From the NCBI GenBank assembly GCA_023362775.1, contig JALMGJ010000002.1, positions 72,517,414 to 72,581,413 of the forward strand: 64,000 nucleotides of DNA, read 5' to 3'. Made by a program: the position numbers and the translations under genes. The notes beneath the pieces are model-generated. The model was given only the letters and a program-made list of their open reading frames with translations, did not search any database and was not told the DNA's origin. Positions within the stretch are counted from its first letter, which is position 1; each line of letters begins with the position of its first letter. This document shows, in pieces, positions 1 to 10,800 of the stretch. Origin of the DNA: Charina bottae (Eukaryota; Chordata; Lepidosauria; Squamata; Charinaidae).

Positions 1-440
1 CCACCCTTAAACCAGAAGGATTGATTTAAGAGTAAAATGTTATAGAGAAGTGGAATCGTGACTATTCTGTTTGCCCCAGAGAAAACCGCACATGGGCTGA
101 TGCACTGAGGACACATAACACTTCACCCATTCACTTCTATACTTTCTTAAAACAGATTCAGTTTCTGTAGCCTAGGGCTGAAACTCATTTGGTCTGCATT
201 CACAGTGTTTTGCAAATTACTATGAGAACATAATTCCCTTTCCATAAGCTACAAAAATCATATTTTGTCCATGTCATGGAATTGATGAGGCAGCACTGTG
301 AGATACATGCTTTAATATCTAAGATACATTCTTTAACTTCCAACATTTTCTATGCAAATTGAATTCAAACCTACAATAAAACTGATTCATGTTGTAGCAT
401 TACTGATTTAAAGTTAATTTTAATATTAATATACAGTATA
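1..440. other. Unassigned AT-rich sequence
   Basis: No coding exon or repeat family is recognised here. Confidence 0.4.
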
Positions 441-1045
441 TACTTCACTGATGTTGTTAGTTGCTTCCAACTCTTCATGACCCAATCACCAGGATTGTCT
501 GTCGGTAATTGCTTCTTTCAATTCTTGTAAACTCATGCTATATCATCAGCAATAGTATCTAGCCACCTTGAGTTCTGTTGGCCTCTTTTGTCTTCATCTT
601 ATGTTGTCTTTGATTTTTCCAAGCATGAAGGGCTTTTCCAATTACTCATATTATGCATCCCAAATACTTAAGCTTTAGTTTCCTGGTTAGTGCTTCCAGG
701 GAGCAATCTGATTTTATTCTATCTGGTATTGAATGACTTGCTCTTATTGCTATCCAAGGTATTCTCAACCATTTTCTCCAACATTGCAATTCAAAGGCAT
801 CAGTTTTTCTTCTTTAGCTTTTCTGATGATCCAACTTTCACAGCCATATGGGAAAACCATACCCTTGACCATATTTTTCTGATCACCGTGGCATCTCTGA
901 GCTCTAATATTTTGTCTAGATTTGTCATAGTTTTTCTCCCAAGAAGCAGATGCTTTTTATTTCATGATAAACAGTATCTCTGTGAATTTTTGAGCCCAGG
1001 AAGATATCGTCTGTATTACTACTACTTCTTCACCCATTTGCATTG

Positions 1046-1862
1046 GGTTGGCATTAGCAACCTCAGATATGCTAGTGGCATCATTCAGCTTGCTGGAAGC
1101 AAGGAAAACTTAAATAATCTTTTGTTAAAGGCTCTTCTTTCACCTTCAACAAAAGAGCCCTTAAGTCTTCTTTGTTTCCAGCAGCCAAAATGGAACCGTT
1201 TAGTACTCGGGTCCCATCACTTCCTGGCAAATAGAAGGGGAAGAAATGGAAGCAGTGACAGATTTTATTTTCTTGGGCTCCAAGATCACCGCAGACGGTG
1301 ACTGCAGCCATGAAATTAAAAGACGCTTGCTCCTTGGGAGGAAAGCTATGGCAAACCTAGACAGCATATTAAAAAGCAGAGACATCACCTTGCTGACAAA
1401 GGTCCGTATAGTTAAAGCTATGGTTTCCCCAGTAGTAATGTATGGCTGTGAGAGTTGGACCATAAGGAAGGCTGAGCGCCGAAGAATTGATGCTTTCGAA
1501 CTGTGGTGCTGGAGAAGACTCTTGAGAGTCCCTTGGACTGCAAGGAGGTCAAACCAGTCAATCCTAAAGGAAATCAACCCTGACTGCTCATTGGAAGGAC
1601 AGATGTTGAAGCTGAAGCTCAAATACTTTGGCCACCTAATGCGAAGAGAGGACTAACTGGAAAAGACCCTGATGCTGGGAAAGACTGAAGGCAAAAGGAG
1701 AAGGGGACAGCAGAGGATGAGATGGTTAGATAGCATCACCAATGTAATGAACATGAATTTGAGTAAACGCCGAGAGACGGTGGAGGACAGGAAGGCCTGG
1801 CGTGCTATGGTCCATGAGGTCACGAAGAGTCGGACACGACTAAACGACTGAACAACAACAAC
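1046..1862 (+). mobile_element. BovB (RTE clade) LINE, 3' part
   Basis: A plus-strand fragment of the BovB reverse transcriptase C-terminus, open over 1246-1656: [51 protein letters not shown]. It ends with the BovB-typical tail encoding HEVTKSRTRLND and a short CAA-rich run. A small inverted rearrangement sits near 1090-1185. It is 5' truncated, as is usual for LINE insertions. Confidence 0.88.
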
Positions 1863-2480
1863 AGTACTCTGCACTATTTCTTTCAGCAATTGTAATGCTA
1901 ATTTTTTATTTCTTCAAGTCCAGCATTTCTCTTTATATACCATGCATTTAAGTTAAATAGATAGGTTAGCAGTATGTAACTTTGGCACATTCCTTTCTTA
2001 ATTTTGAACCAATAATTGCTCATATTATTGGTTGCTCCATATTCTATTCCTACTGTTGCTTTCTGATTAGCATACAAATTCTGCAGTACAGATGGCCAGT
2101 ACACCTGTTTTTAAAGGGTTGTCCCAATTTGTTGTGGCATATGCATTCCCAAGTGTTAATATAATAAATATATCAAAAATTAAGTCTCTTTTGAGAGTTC
2201 TTTTGTCTTTTCCATTTATGCATCACAATTTAGCAACGTGACTGCAGGCGCATTTACCTCTTTTGAATACAGATTGTACATCTGGCAGTTTTTGTTCCAT
2301 GAATTAAGTGTTATCTTGCTAGTATGTGCAATATGCAATTGTGAGGTAGCTGGAACATTTTTTAGCACTGCCTTTCTTGGTACTAGAATACAGTTTGATC
2401 TTTTCCAGTTCTCTGTTTCCATACCTGTTTACCAATTACAAGCAGCACTTTTAACAGCATAATTCTGCAAAATTCTGAAC

Positions 2481-2708
2481 CAGGTTTCCCCAAAGTAGTC
2501 AATATTGACCCCCATGGGACAGTGGGACTATCCAAGGGGGTCAAGGTTGTTGTTGTTGTTATTAGTTGTAGTACTATTAGTTAAAGAAGTATTTATTAAT
2601 TGAAGTAATATTTATTAAATTATTTTCACATAATAAAGGTTTGGGAATCGATGAACAATCTGAAACTTCATGAAGGGATTGATGAGCTGAAGAGTTTGGG
2701 GACCCCTG
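2481..2708. mobile_element. Short hAT-like MITE inside the LINE relic
   Basis: Ends CAGGTTTCCCC and GGGGACCCCTG are imperfect inverted repeats. It is flanked by an 8-bp imperfect duplication (TTCTGAAC / GTCTAAAC), and the LINE sequence resumes on both sides. Confidence 0.6.
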
Positions 2709-3888
2709 GTCTAAACAGTTCTGCTGGCATTTCATCAGCTCATGCAGCTTTGCTGTCAGCAATATTTTGTAGGGGCCATTTAACTACACTTTCCAAAATA
2801 TTTGGGTCTAGCTTTATATCTATCACAATTTGGGGGTCTTTTTTGTATAGTTATTCCATGTATGCACACCATCTCTTCTTTATCTCTGTTAGATCTCTAC
2901 CTTCTTTGTATTTTATTATGTCCATCTCTGTGTGAAAGGGTCTCTTATCCTTCTTTACACTATTTAGGTATCTCTCTCTGCCTCTTCTTACTTTTCTGTG
3001 GAATTAGACATTGTAGGGCAAATTTTCTTCTGTCCCTGTTGCCTTTTGCTTTTTACCTTTCCTCAGCTATTTTTAATGAATCAGTAGAAAGCAATTTCAC
3101 CTTCTTTTGTTTTGTTTTGGTTATCATGAATTTTGGTTCAGAGTTCTTTAGGCACTCTATCGAATCTAATTCATTCAGTCTAAACTTTCTCTTTGTTGCA
3201 TAATCATATGGAATATTGCTCAAGTCATATCTTGTTAATCTAATAGATTTTATTTATTTTTTAAAGTTTAAATTGAAATTTTGCAAGGAGTCCATGATCA
3301 GAGCTGCAGTCAGCACTGAACAAAGCTCTAGTTTTGCTTGCACAGTATATAATCAATTTGATCTCAATGTTGTCGATTCAGCAATGAACAAAATATAAGA
3401 TTCCTAATTTATACAAATTCTATATCTAGTACAAAATCTGTAAAGTCCTTACACTTTGAAGGATATCAGGTTGGAGAACCTGGATTAAAACTCTGTTGAA
3501 TGTACAGCCTTAATGTAATGGGTGATTTTATATCCCTACCCTGTATTTCTTGCTAAAACCATAGAGAACTAAAATGTAGTAGTATACAACTCATTTTGTC
3601 ACAACTCTGATGACTATAATTTATAATATATGTAAATTTTAAGAATATTAAACACTGTTTATTCTTTCATTATGTGGCACAACATTTATGTATAAAATCT
3701 AGTCAGAATAGAACAAAGCACAGTATCGGCCTTTATAAAATCAAGCTCAACCACAGTAGTAGATGCCCCGTCATAGAATAATTTAGGCTGTTTTACTGAA
3801 ACAAATGACTTTTAGAAATGTGAAGCAATATGAACATGAGCAATTTCTTTAAACATCCCCTTTTCTAAATATCATGCAATACAGAAAA

Positions 3889-4119
3889 ATGATATGATTT
3901 GGAACTAAGTGAGGGATGCTTCAGCATTTTCTCATTCTGTTTTTCTACTAACAAATTTTTTTTCAGACATAAGTGTTCATGAGCTGCAGCTCACTTCATC
4001 AGATGCATTCTATAAACTCACAAAAGCATCAGATGCATTCTATAAACTCACAAAAAATGATATGATTTGGAACGAAGTGAGGGATGCTTCAGCATTTTTT
4101 CATTCTGTTTTTCTACTCT
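3889..4119. repeat. Direct duplication around a Penelope-like fragment
   Basis: A block of about 60 bp at 3889-3949 recurs at 4056-4116. Between them lie two tandem copies of a 29-bp unit (CATCAGATGCATTCTATAAA...). The interior, on the minus strand, reads CTGATGA, a stem, then GAAC. It resembles the widespread reptile repeat whose head is hammerhead-ribozyme-like. Confidence 0.6.
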
Positions 4120-4316
4120 AGATTACCTACCAATTTCTTAGTGAGATTAATATTCCTGATTCTTCCTCATTCTAGCACTTCTCCAGTTCAGGTTGTTTAC
4201 AGTATGTATGATGTCAACTATTTGAAAATGAAGGCAATTTTGATATAAATCAACCAAATCAATTAGATCTGTGTGTCGTGAATGTCTTTTCAGTTTCATT
4301 TGGGCAAGAGAGAAAA

Positions 4317-4375
4317 TTTATTTATTTTCATGTTGAGAATAGCAGGGTTGCTGAGAGAAAATCCATATTTTTATT
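4317..4375 (-). terminator. Candidate COPG1 polyadenylation signals
   Basis: On the minus strand, 385-440 nt after the COPG1 stop, there is an AATAAA at 4370-4375 and two overlapping AATAAA hexamers at 4317-4326. They would give a 3' UTR of about 0.4 kb. Only the hexamers and their position support this; the cleavage site is not determined. Confidence 0.4.
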
Positions 4376-4758
4376 TTATAATATATATGAAAGGGCACAG
4401 AAAGATAATAAAGTATAACAATTGCCTCAATTGTAAAGGGTCTCACTAGTCACTTAATGGATCTGACACACTGTAACCAGAACAGGAGCTGGTGCAAACT
4501 ACTATGGTGTTCTTAGGCACCTTGGTATAAAAGGGATATTCTTTTGAAGTAGCTTGGCAATCATGAAGAAATAACCAATTCAATATTTCACAGAAACATT
4601 TTTGTGGTTATGAACCTACACACTTAGCTTTCATTTCTAATTAGAGAAAGAACTGATGCCAGTGTTCTAGTATTTCTCCCATTGTCCAGAGCAGTGGAAA
4701 GAGATCTCTAACCCTCCCTTCAGCCTTGGAGTCTGAAACAGATAGCCTTAAAATGTAT

Positions 4759-4889
4759 TTAGCCAACAGAAGCCATGACAACATCCACAGGAAGTTCTTC
4801 TGTACTCCGAGCCGTGACTTGCATCGTCACAGAGTCTGTGAGGACAAGGCGAGAACGAACCAAGAGGTCATGACCACCTCGAAATACAC
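4759..4889 (-). CDS. COPG1: COPG1 coding exon 24 (residues 833-875, stop)
   Basis: Encodes [20 protein letters not shown] and on to [12 protein letters not shown], then TAA at 4759-4761. Acceptor GCTACAG. It matches the conserved end of the gamma-appendage platform. Confidence 0.93.
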
Positions 4890-7800
4890 CTGTAGCAAAT
4901 CAAAGACAGTAACATTTTCATCAACACGTATGGCTGGAACTAATTCTTCCACTCTTGAAGGAATTAAAGTAAAATCCCAATTAAAGACCCTTTTTGAAAA
5001 GGAGATAATCATGCTTGTGCAATATCATTAAGAATATCTACGACATTGACGGTGTTTTAGTCAATGGCCATCTGATCTTACAACTGGATTGTGACTTAGT
5101 CACTTTGTGATATTTTACCTCTTCAGCTTTTCCTTTTAAGTGGGATTATAGTGAAAGGGGGGAAATCACCCTGCAGAATCTGGTGCAGCTATGAACTCTA
5201 CCCAAGGACTCCCTTCACTATTTTCAGAAAGGAGTTCTATTAATCAAATAATGGGAACAGACCTCATAGAAACAGTTCAGGTATCACTGTATTGATAGAG
5301 ACCTCATTCCACTGGGATCCATGGTACTAGGTTACTCACTACTACACATACCCATGTACTGTATATCAGAATAATGAAGCTTGAAGAAAAATTATGATAC
5401 TATTTCCACATCTGTAGGAATATTAGGAAGAAATAACTTTCTTAATAATGAAAGCACGTGGTAAGTTATTATCTAGATCAGGGCTTTCCAAAGTTTTTCC
5501 CGCGGCGACACACCAACCGGCGTTGGTGTGTCGCCGCGGGAAAACCCGGAAGTGCGGCAGCGCGCAAAAACCCGGAAGCGCTGCTGCTGCTTTCGGGTTT
5601 TGCGCGCTGCAGTTGGTGTGTCGCCGCGGGAAAACCCGGAAGTGCTGATGATGATCAGCGCTTCCGGGTTGTGTGGCGACACACCAGACTGTGTGTGGCG
5701 ACACACTTTTGTGTCGCAACACACAGTTTGGAAAACTCTGATCTAGATAGACATGGATGGCTTTATAGTTCACTCAAAAAAAGGACTGAATTTATATCAA
5801 GCTAATTAAAAAGCTACTTTCCAGACACTTAGAATGGACTAAACCCATCAGAGGAGCCAGGGTGGTCTAGTGGTTAAGGCATCAAGCTAGAAACCAGGAA
5901 ACCGAGAGTTCTAGTCCCGCCTTAGGCATGAAAGCCGGCTGGGTGACCTTGGGCCAGTCCCTGTCTCTCAGCCCTAGGAAGGAGCCAATAGCAAACCAGG
6001 AGTCTGTGAGTTCTAGTCCTGCCTTAGGCACAAAGCCAGCTGGGTGACCTTGGGCCAGTCACTCACTCTCATCCCCAGGAAGAAGGCAACTATTTCTGAA
6101 ACCTTGCCAAGAAAACTGCAGGGACTTGTTCAGGCAGTCGCCAGGAGTCAACACTGACTCAAAGGTACATACACACACACCAAGAAAAACACAAACCATT
6201 AGGATCAGCCAAGAGGGCACACAAGAACTCACCTGCCAGGTACAAGGTATGAGAGTTCTTGTTATCTGGCACTTTATCTGACCGCTCACAGGGTTGCATT
6301 CCCAGGAATTTCACAATATTGCCGACTGCCTCTGTGGAAATAAAAATATTGGAGCTCGTTTTTTCCCTCCTTTATACTTAACTCTGTTCAATTTGCTTAC
6401 ATAACCTGATTACTGGGATCCCTATTCCCAGAGAAAGGAGCTGTCATTTTCTCCAAGCACCAAGGAGTAAAGAGCAGAGACCAGGTGACTTTGCTTGTTG
6501 CCAGTTCAATAACCCAAACAATCTGGGTCCTAGGGAAGAGCGAGGTCTTGCAGGCTGGAGTCTCACCATCTTCAGTTGTATTAGCTTGGTGGAACCAGCA
6601 AGTATTATTATGGGTGTCTTGTTTTAAAAATCTACTTGCATGAATACCAAGATCAAAGATTCATTTTTTCTCCCCTGCCCCCTGGCAAAAAAATCATTTA
6701 TTCTCTTCAAAGGACTAGGAAGGAAAGTCTTAATTTTCAAGCAGTCTACTGCTACTGAGATCTCCATTGTGGTTCCTAGAGGTGCCTGTCCTAAAACAAT
6801 TACTTCTGACCATCTTTCACAATCATCTTGACAGACAATGGAATTCTGAGCTATCATTCTAGATTTCTTCTGTGTACACCCTGCCATTAACAAATCCTTT
6901 TTTCAGACTGGATGGCATGTAACAGCATTCAAAGATTTCCAATGAAAACACAATAGGAATGCTTGGTTAAACAATACTGTAAGTGTTATCCCAAAATAAG
7001 TTTCCATATGATCATGCATGATCTAATTCGAGAAGGACTCCAAATATTTACAGGAAATCATGTGACAATCCAGTTTACAACATTAACTTTTTTTAAGGCG
7101 CAGGAATCAAAGTTGTGCTAACTTTTGTGTTTACTTACCTTCCAGTGTCTTAACAGTAGACAATGTGAAAGTCTCCTCTTTTTCAAATTCATCACCAACT
7201 TCTTCCCAGGCTGCTCCAAAATTTGGCTTCAAAACTCTTTGGATGTGATCTGCTACGGTCACTTCCAGATCTTCCAGCTAATAAAGGTATTTGACAGAAT
7301 ATTACCCTTGAGCATCACTGTGAGCTCTTTAGAAAACTGACCAGATTTTAAAGCAATAGTAATCACTTTAAAGCATTTATCCCTTCCCTGCTGCAGTACT
7401 GATTAACTTTAAAGGGCAGTAGACAGTGGTGTCTGCAGAAGAAGCGAGGCGGATCACATTGAGGAAAGCAGCATTGCAATGCAAGCCATGCCCCTTTTCT
7501 ACAGGTATTGCAACATCTCACACATGCCCAAAAAGAGCAGAGCTTGTAGCACAATTTTGCTTTTGTCATTTTGATGAAAGCAGTTAAGAACCTGCAGGCA
7601 TTGCTTGGCAATAGCACTGTGTTATATTGCTGAGTGGTGGTACAGTAAATTGAGTTTGAAAAGCATTCAGTTCTTTTCGTGGAAAGATCTCCAAACATTC
7701 AAACACTGAAATGTTTTATAGAGATTAAAACTACAGAATTATAATTTTAATTCTATATTTAAAGTTTAATCCTATTCAAAATATAGCCTAGATTTACAAT

Positions 7801-10800
7801 TTGTTGAAGTTCCAACTGAATGTTGATTAACTAAGAAATAAAGAGGGCTTGCCTACTTTGGGGGAGAAGCAAAAGTATCACTTTTATCACTGGCTCTGTG
7901 ATAAAGCCAGTGATTTTCAAACAGAAGATGGCAAGAACAATCCTTTATATTTCCAGTTAAAGAATCAAGTAGTAGTGTTGGGAGAGATTTCACCTGGAGA
8001 ACACTTCTAGTCAGCAGAGATTGGTCTGAGTTAGTGGAACAATGGCTTAGCTAAGCAAGAGGCAGTTTCAAATGTTACATTTAAAGTAAACACAACTTGC
8101 CACTTAGTAGAAGTCTGTTGTACATTCTGTAGCTTGAATCATGTCAACTGGATTTCTATTTTCTCAGTGGAAACGTTTCGCTCCTTATCCAAGAAGCTTC
8201 TTGGATAAGGAGCGAAACGTTTCCACTGAGAAAATAGAAATCCAGTTGACATGATTCAAGCTACAGACTGTTCCACCTGGATGACTGAGAACCTTCATCG
8301 ACATCTGTTGTACATTCTTTTTTCTGCTTTTTCCCTCCAAGCATTAAGTGGCAAAGATTCTACTTGGCCTCTCACTGAATATGGAATCAGAACCATTAAT
8401 CTCTCATGCAGAATATGGCAGCTTAAGTTTTCATTTCTTTTGAAATGAAGTATGGGAAGAGAAGCGTAGGATATTCTTAATGCATGTGGGGAAATGCTTA
8501 ATCAAATATGGCAAATGATACAGTATTTGATCTCTACAATGCTCAGACTCTACTTCCCTGTTAAGAGCTACAGAAGTTCAGCATCTGATTAGAGCCTGAG
8601 ACATTCCAAAAAACAAAAACACACTTTTACCATTTTTATCTTTTCTTATTCTAATCCTTGATGCTAAAGTTTCAGGCATGAGAGAAAATGGATGCACTGT
8701 CCATGAATTTGCATGATCCAGGTACAAGCTCCAGGTCTTGTCTTCTCAGTTGCAGACGTTTCTCCACAGAAATGACTTTACCTCAGCTCTTTCAGTAAGT
8801 AAACGGTTTATTGATTAACATGAGTAAGCACAGTAAAGGCACGAATGGTCCCCTGGTTCCCTGCTCGGGTTTATATACCCTTCTGCCAGAGCACTGGCCC
8901 CTCCCAGCTGCGGGCTTCCATCTGGTCCGCTTTCAGTCTTCCCTCTGGTTCTCCTGGTGTCAAGGTTAAAAGTTCATCATCCATGAGGCGTAGCTGGCAG
9001 TTGCTAATGCTGGGTGTGGTATAGGGGATGGCAGGACCCTTGGGCATGCCAGGGTTCTGACATGCCGCCCCCCCAAGACCTCCCCTCTCCCCTCATGCTC
9101 CGTCCTGGCTCCTGTTGCATGTAGTTGGCGCTTGTAAGAGAATAATATCTCGTTAGGCCGGGAGTCACCGGGGTTTGTCAGGGAATTTGCGGTGAAATTT
9201 TCTAATCAAGTCCGGGGCCTGCATGTGTTCCACTGCTACCCATTCCCTGAACCCTACTGGCAAGTGCAACCACTTTACCAGGTATTGCAACTTCCCCCTG
9301 TGTATACGTGAATCGCAAATGTTCTCAATCTTGAAGTGCGGCTCCCCGTTCACTAAGGTAGGTGCTGGGTCCCTTGTTGTAAGATGCCACTGATCTGACG
9401 GGAGGTATCGTTTTAGGAGGCTGATATGGAACACCGAGTGGACTTTCCTCAACGATTTTGGAAGTTGCAGGTGTGCAGTTACCGGGTTAATGACTCTGAC
9501 GATAGGAAATGGACCAATAAACTTTGGGGCCAACTTGCGAGACGGTTGCGTAGACCACAAGTTCTTGGTGGATAAATATACTTTATCCCCTTCGCGAAGT
9601 TCCCATTCCACTGCACGTTTTTTGTCTGCATATTTTTTGTAGGCGTCTTTCGCTTCCTTAAGCGTTTGAAGCATGACAGGCCAGTTGCTAGTTATCTTGG
9701 CTATCCATTCGTCTGCCTGTAGTGGGGCATGGCCGTCCGTCCTCTGAATCATGCCCACCTCCGGGATAGCCGAAAAGTCCTGGCCTGTGGCTATTTTGAA
9801 CGGAGTGAACCCCGTGCTGTGGTGCACTGAGTTGTTGTACGCCACTTCTGCAAAAGGTAGCAAGTCCACCCAGTCATCCTGCTGGTAGCTTATGTAACAC
9901 CTTAAATACTGTTCTAAGATGGCTACCAGTCGTTCTGACGCCCCGTCCGTGCACGGGTGGAAAGCGCTGCTCAAGCCCTGTTCAGACCCAATTAGCCGAA
10001 GAAATGCCCTCCAGAATTTCGAGGTAAACGTGCTCCCTCGATCACTAATTATCCGTTCAAGTGCCCCATGTAAACGGTATACGTTTTGCGTGAAGAGCCT
10101 GGCCAGCTTGGGTGCTGTCGGTATCCCTTTGCAGGCGATGAAATGAGCCTGTTTTGAGAACAGGTCCGTGATCACCCACACTGCCATTTTTTGTTTGCTC
10201 TCGGGGAGGTCGACTACAAAGTCCATGGCTATCTGTCGCCATGGTTGCGACGGGTCAGCCACGGGTTGCAGAAGTCCTTTGGGCTTACCTGTGGCCCTTT
10301 TTGCCGTAGCACACACAGGGCAGGTACCTACATAGTCTTTTATGTCCTTACGTAGTGTGGGCCACCAAAACGTGCGCCTGACCAGGTGCAAGGTTTTCAC
10401 GAACCCAAAGTGTCCTGCTGCCTTGTGGTCGTGAGTGATCGCTAGGACACGTTTCTGCATGGTGTCAGGTACGTACAACTTATCGTTATTCCACCACCTT
10501 CCATCCTTCTCCTGCAGGAGGTGTTTGTTTTCCCCCCACCAGGTGTCTTGTGTTGTCGCCGCCTGTATCTCACTCTCCAATGGATTGAGCGCTGTAGACA
10601 CCGTATTGTCCTCTCGAGCCACTGCCACGTGTCCCACCTGACTGGTACTTGAGGGCTTGTGTGGGAATAGGGTTTCTGTTATGTTTTCCGCTTTCCCATC
10701 GTGTTGAGGCAGCCGCGATAATGCATCTGCCAGGTAGTTCTTCCCCCCCGGAAAGTACCTCAGGTTGAAGTTGAAGCGACTGAAGAATTCGGCCCATCTA

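Larger units (their letters stand above)
445..3200 (-). mobile_element. Old RTE/BovB-type LINE relic, split by later insertions
   Basis: On the minus strand, 1890-3200 and 445-1040 give degenerate pieces of the RTE reverse transcriptase and its C-terminus (for example LQNLYANQKATVGIEYG and KLKYLG). These are heavily mutated with many stops. The relic is interrupted by a plus-strand BovB copy (about 1046-1862) and by a small hAT element (2481-2708). Confidence 0.7.
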
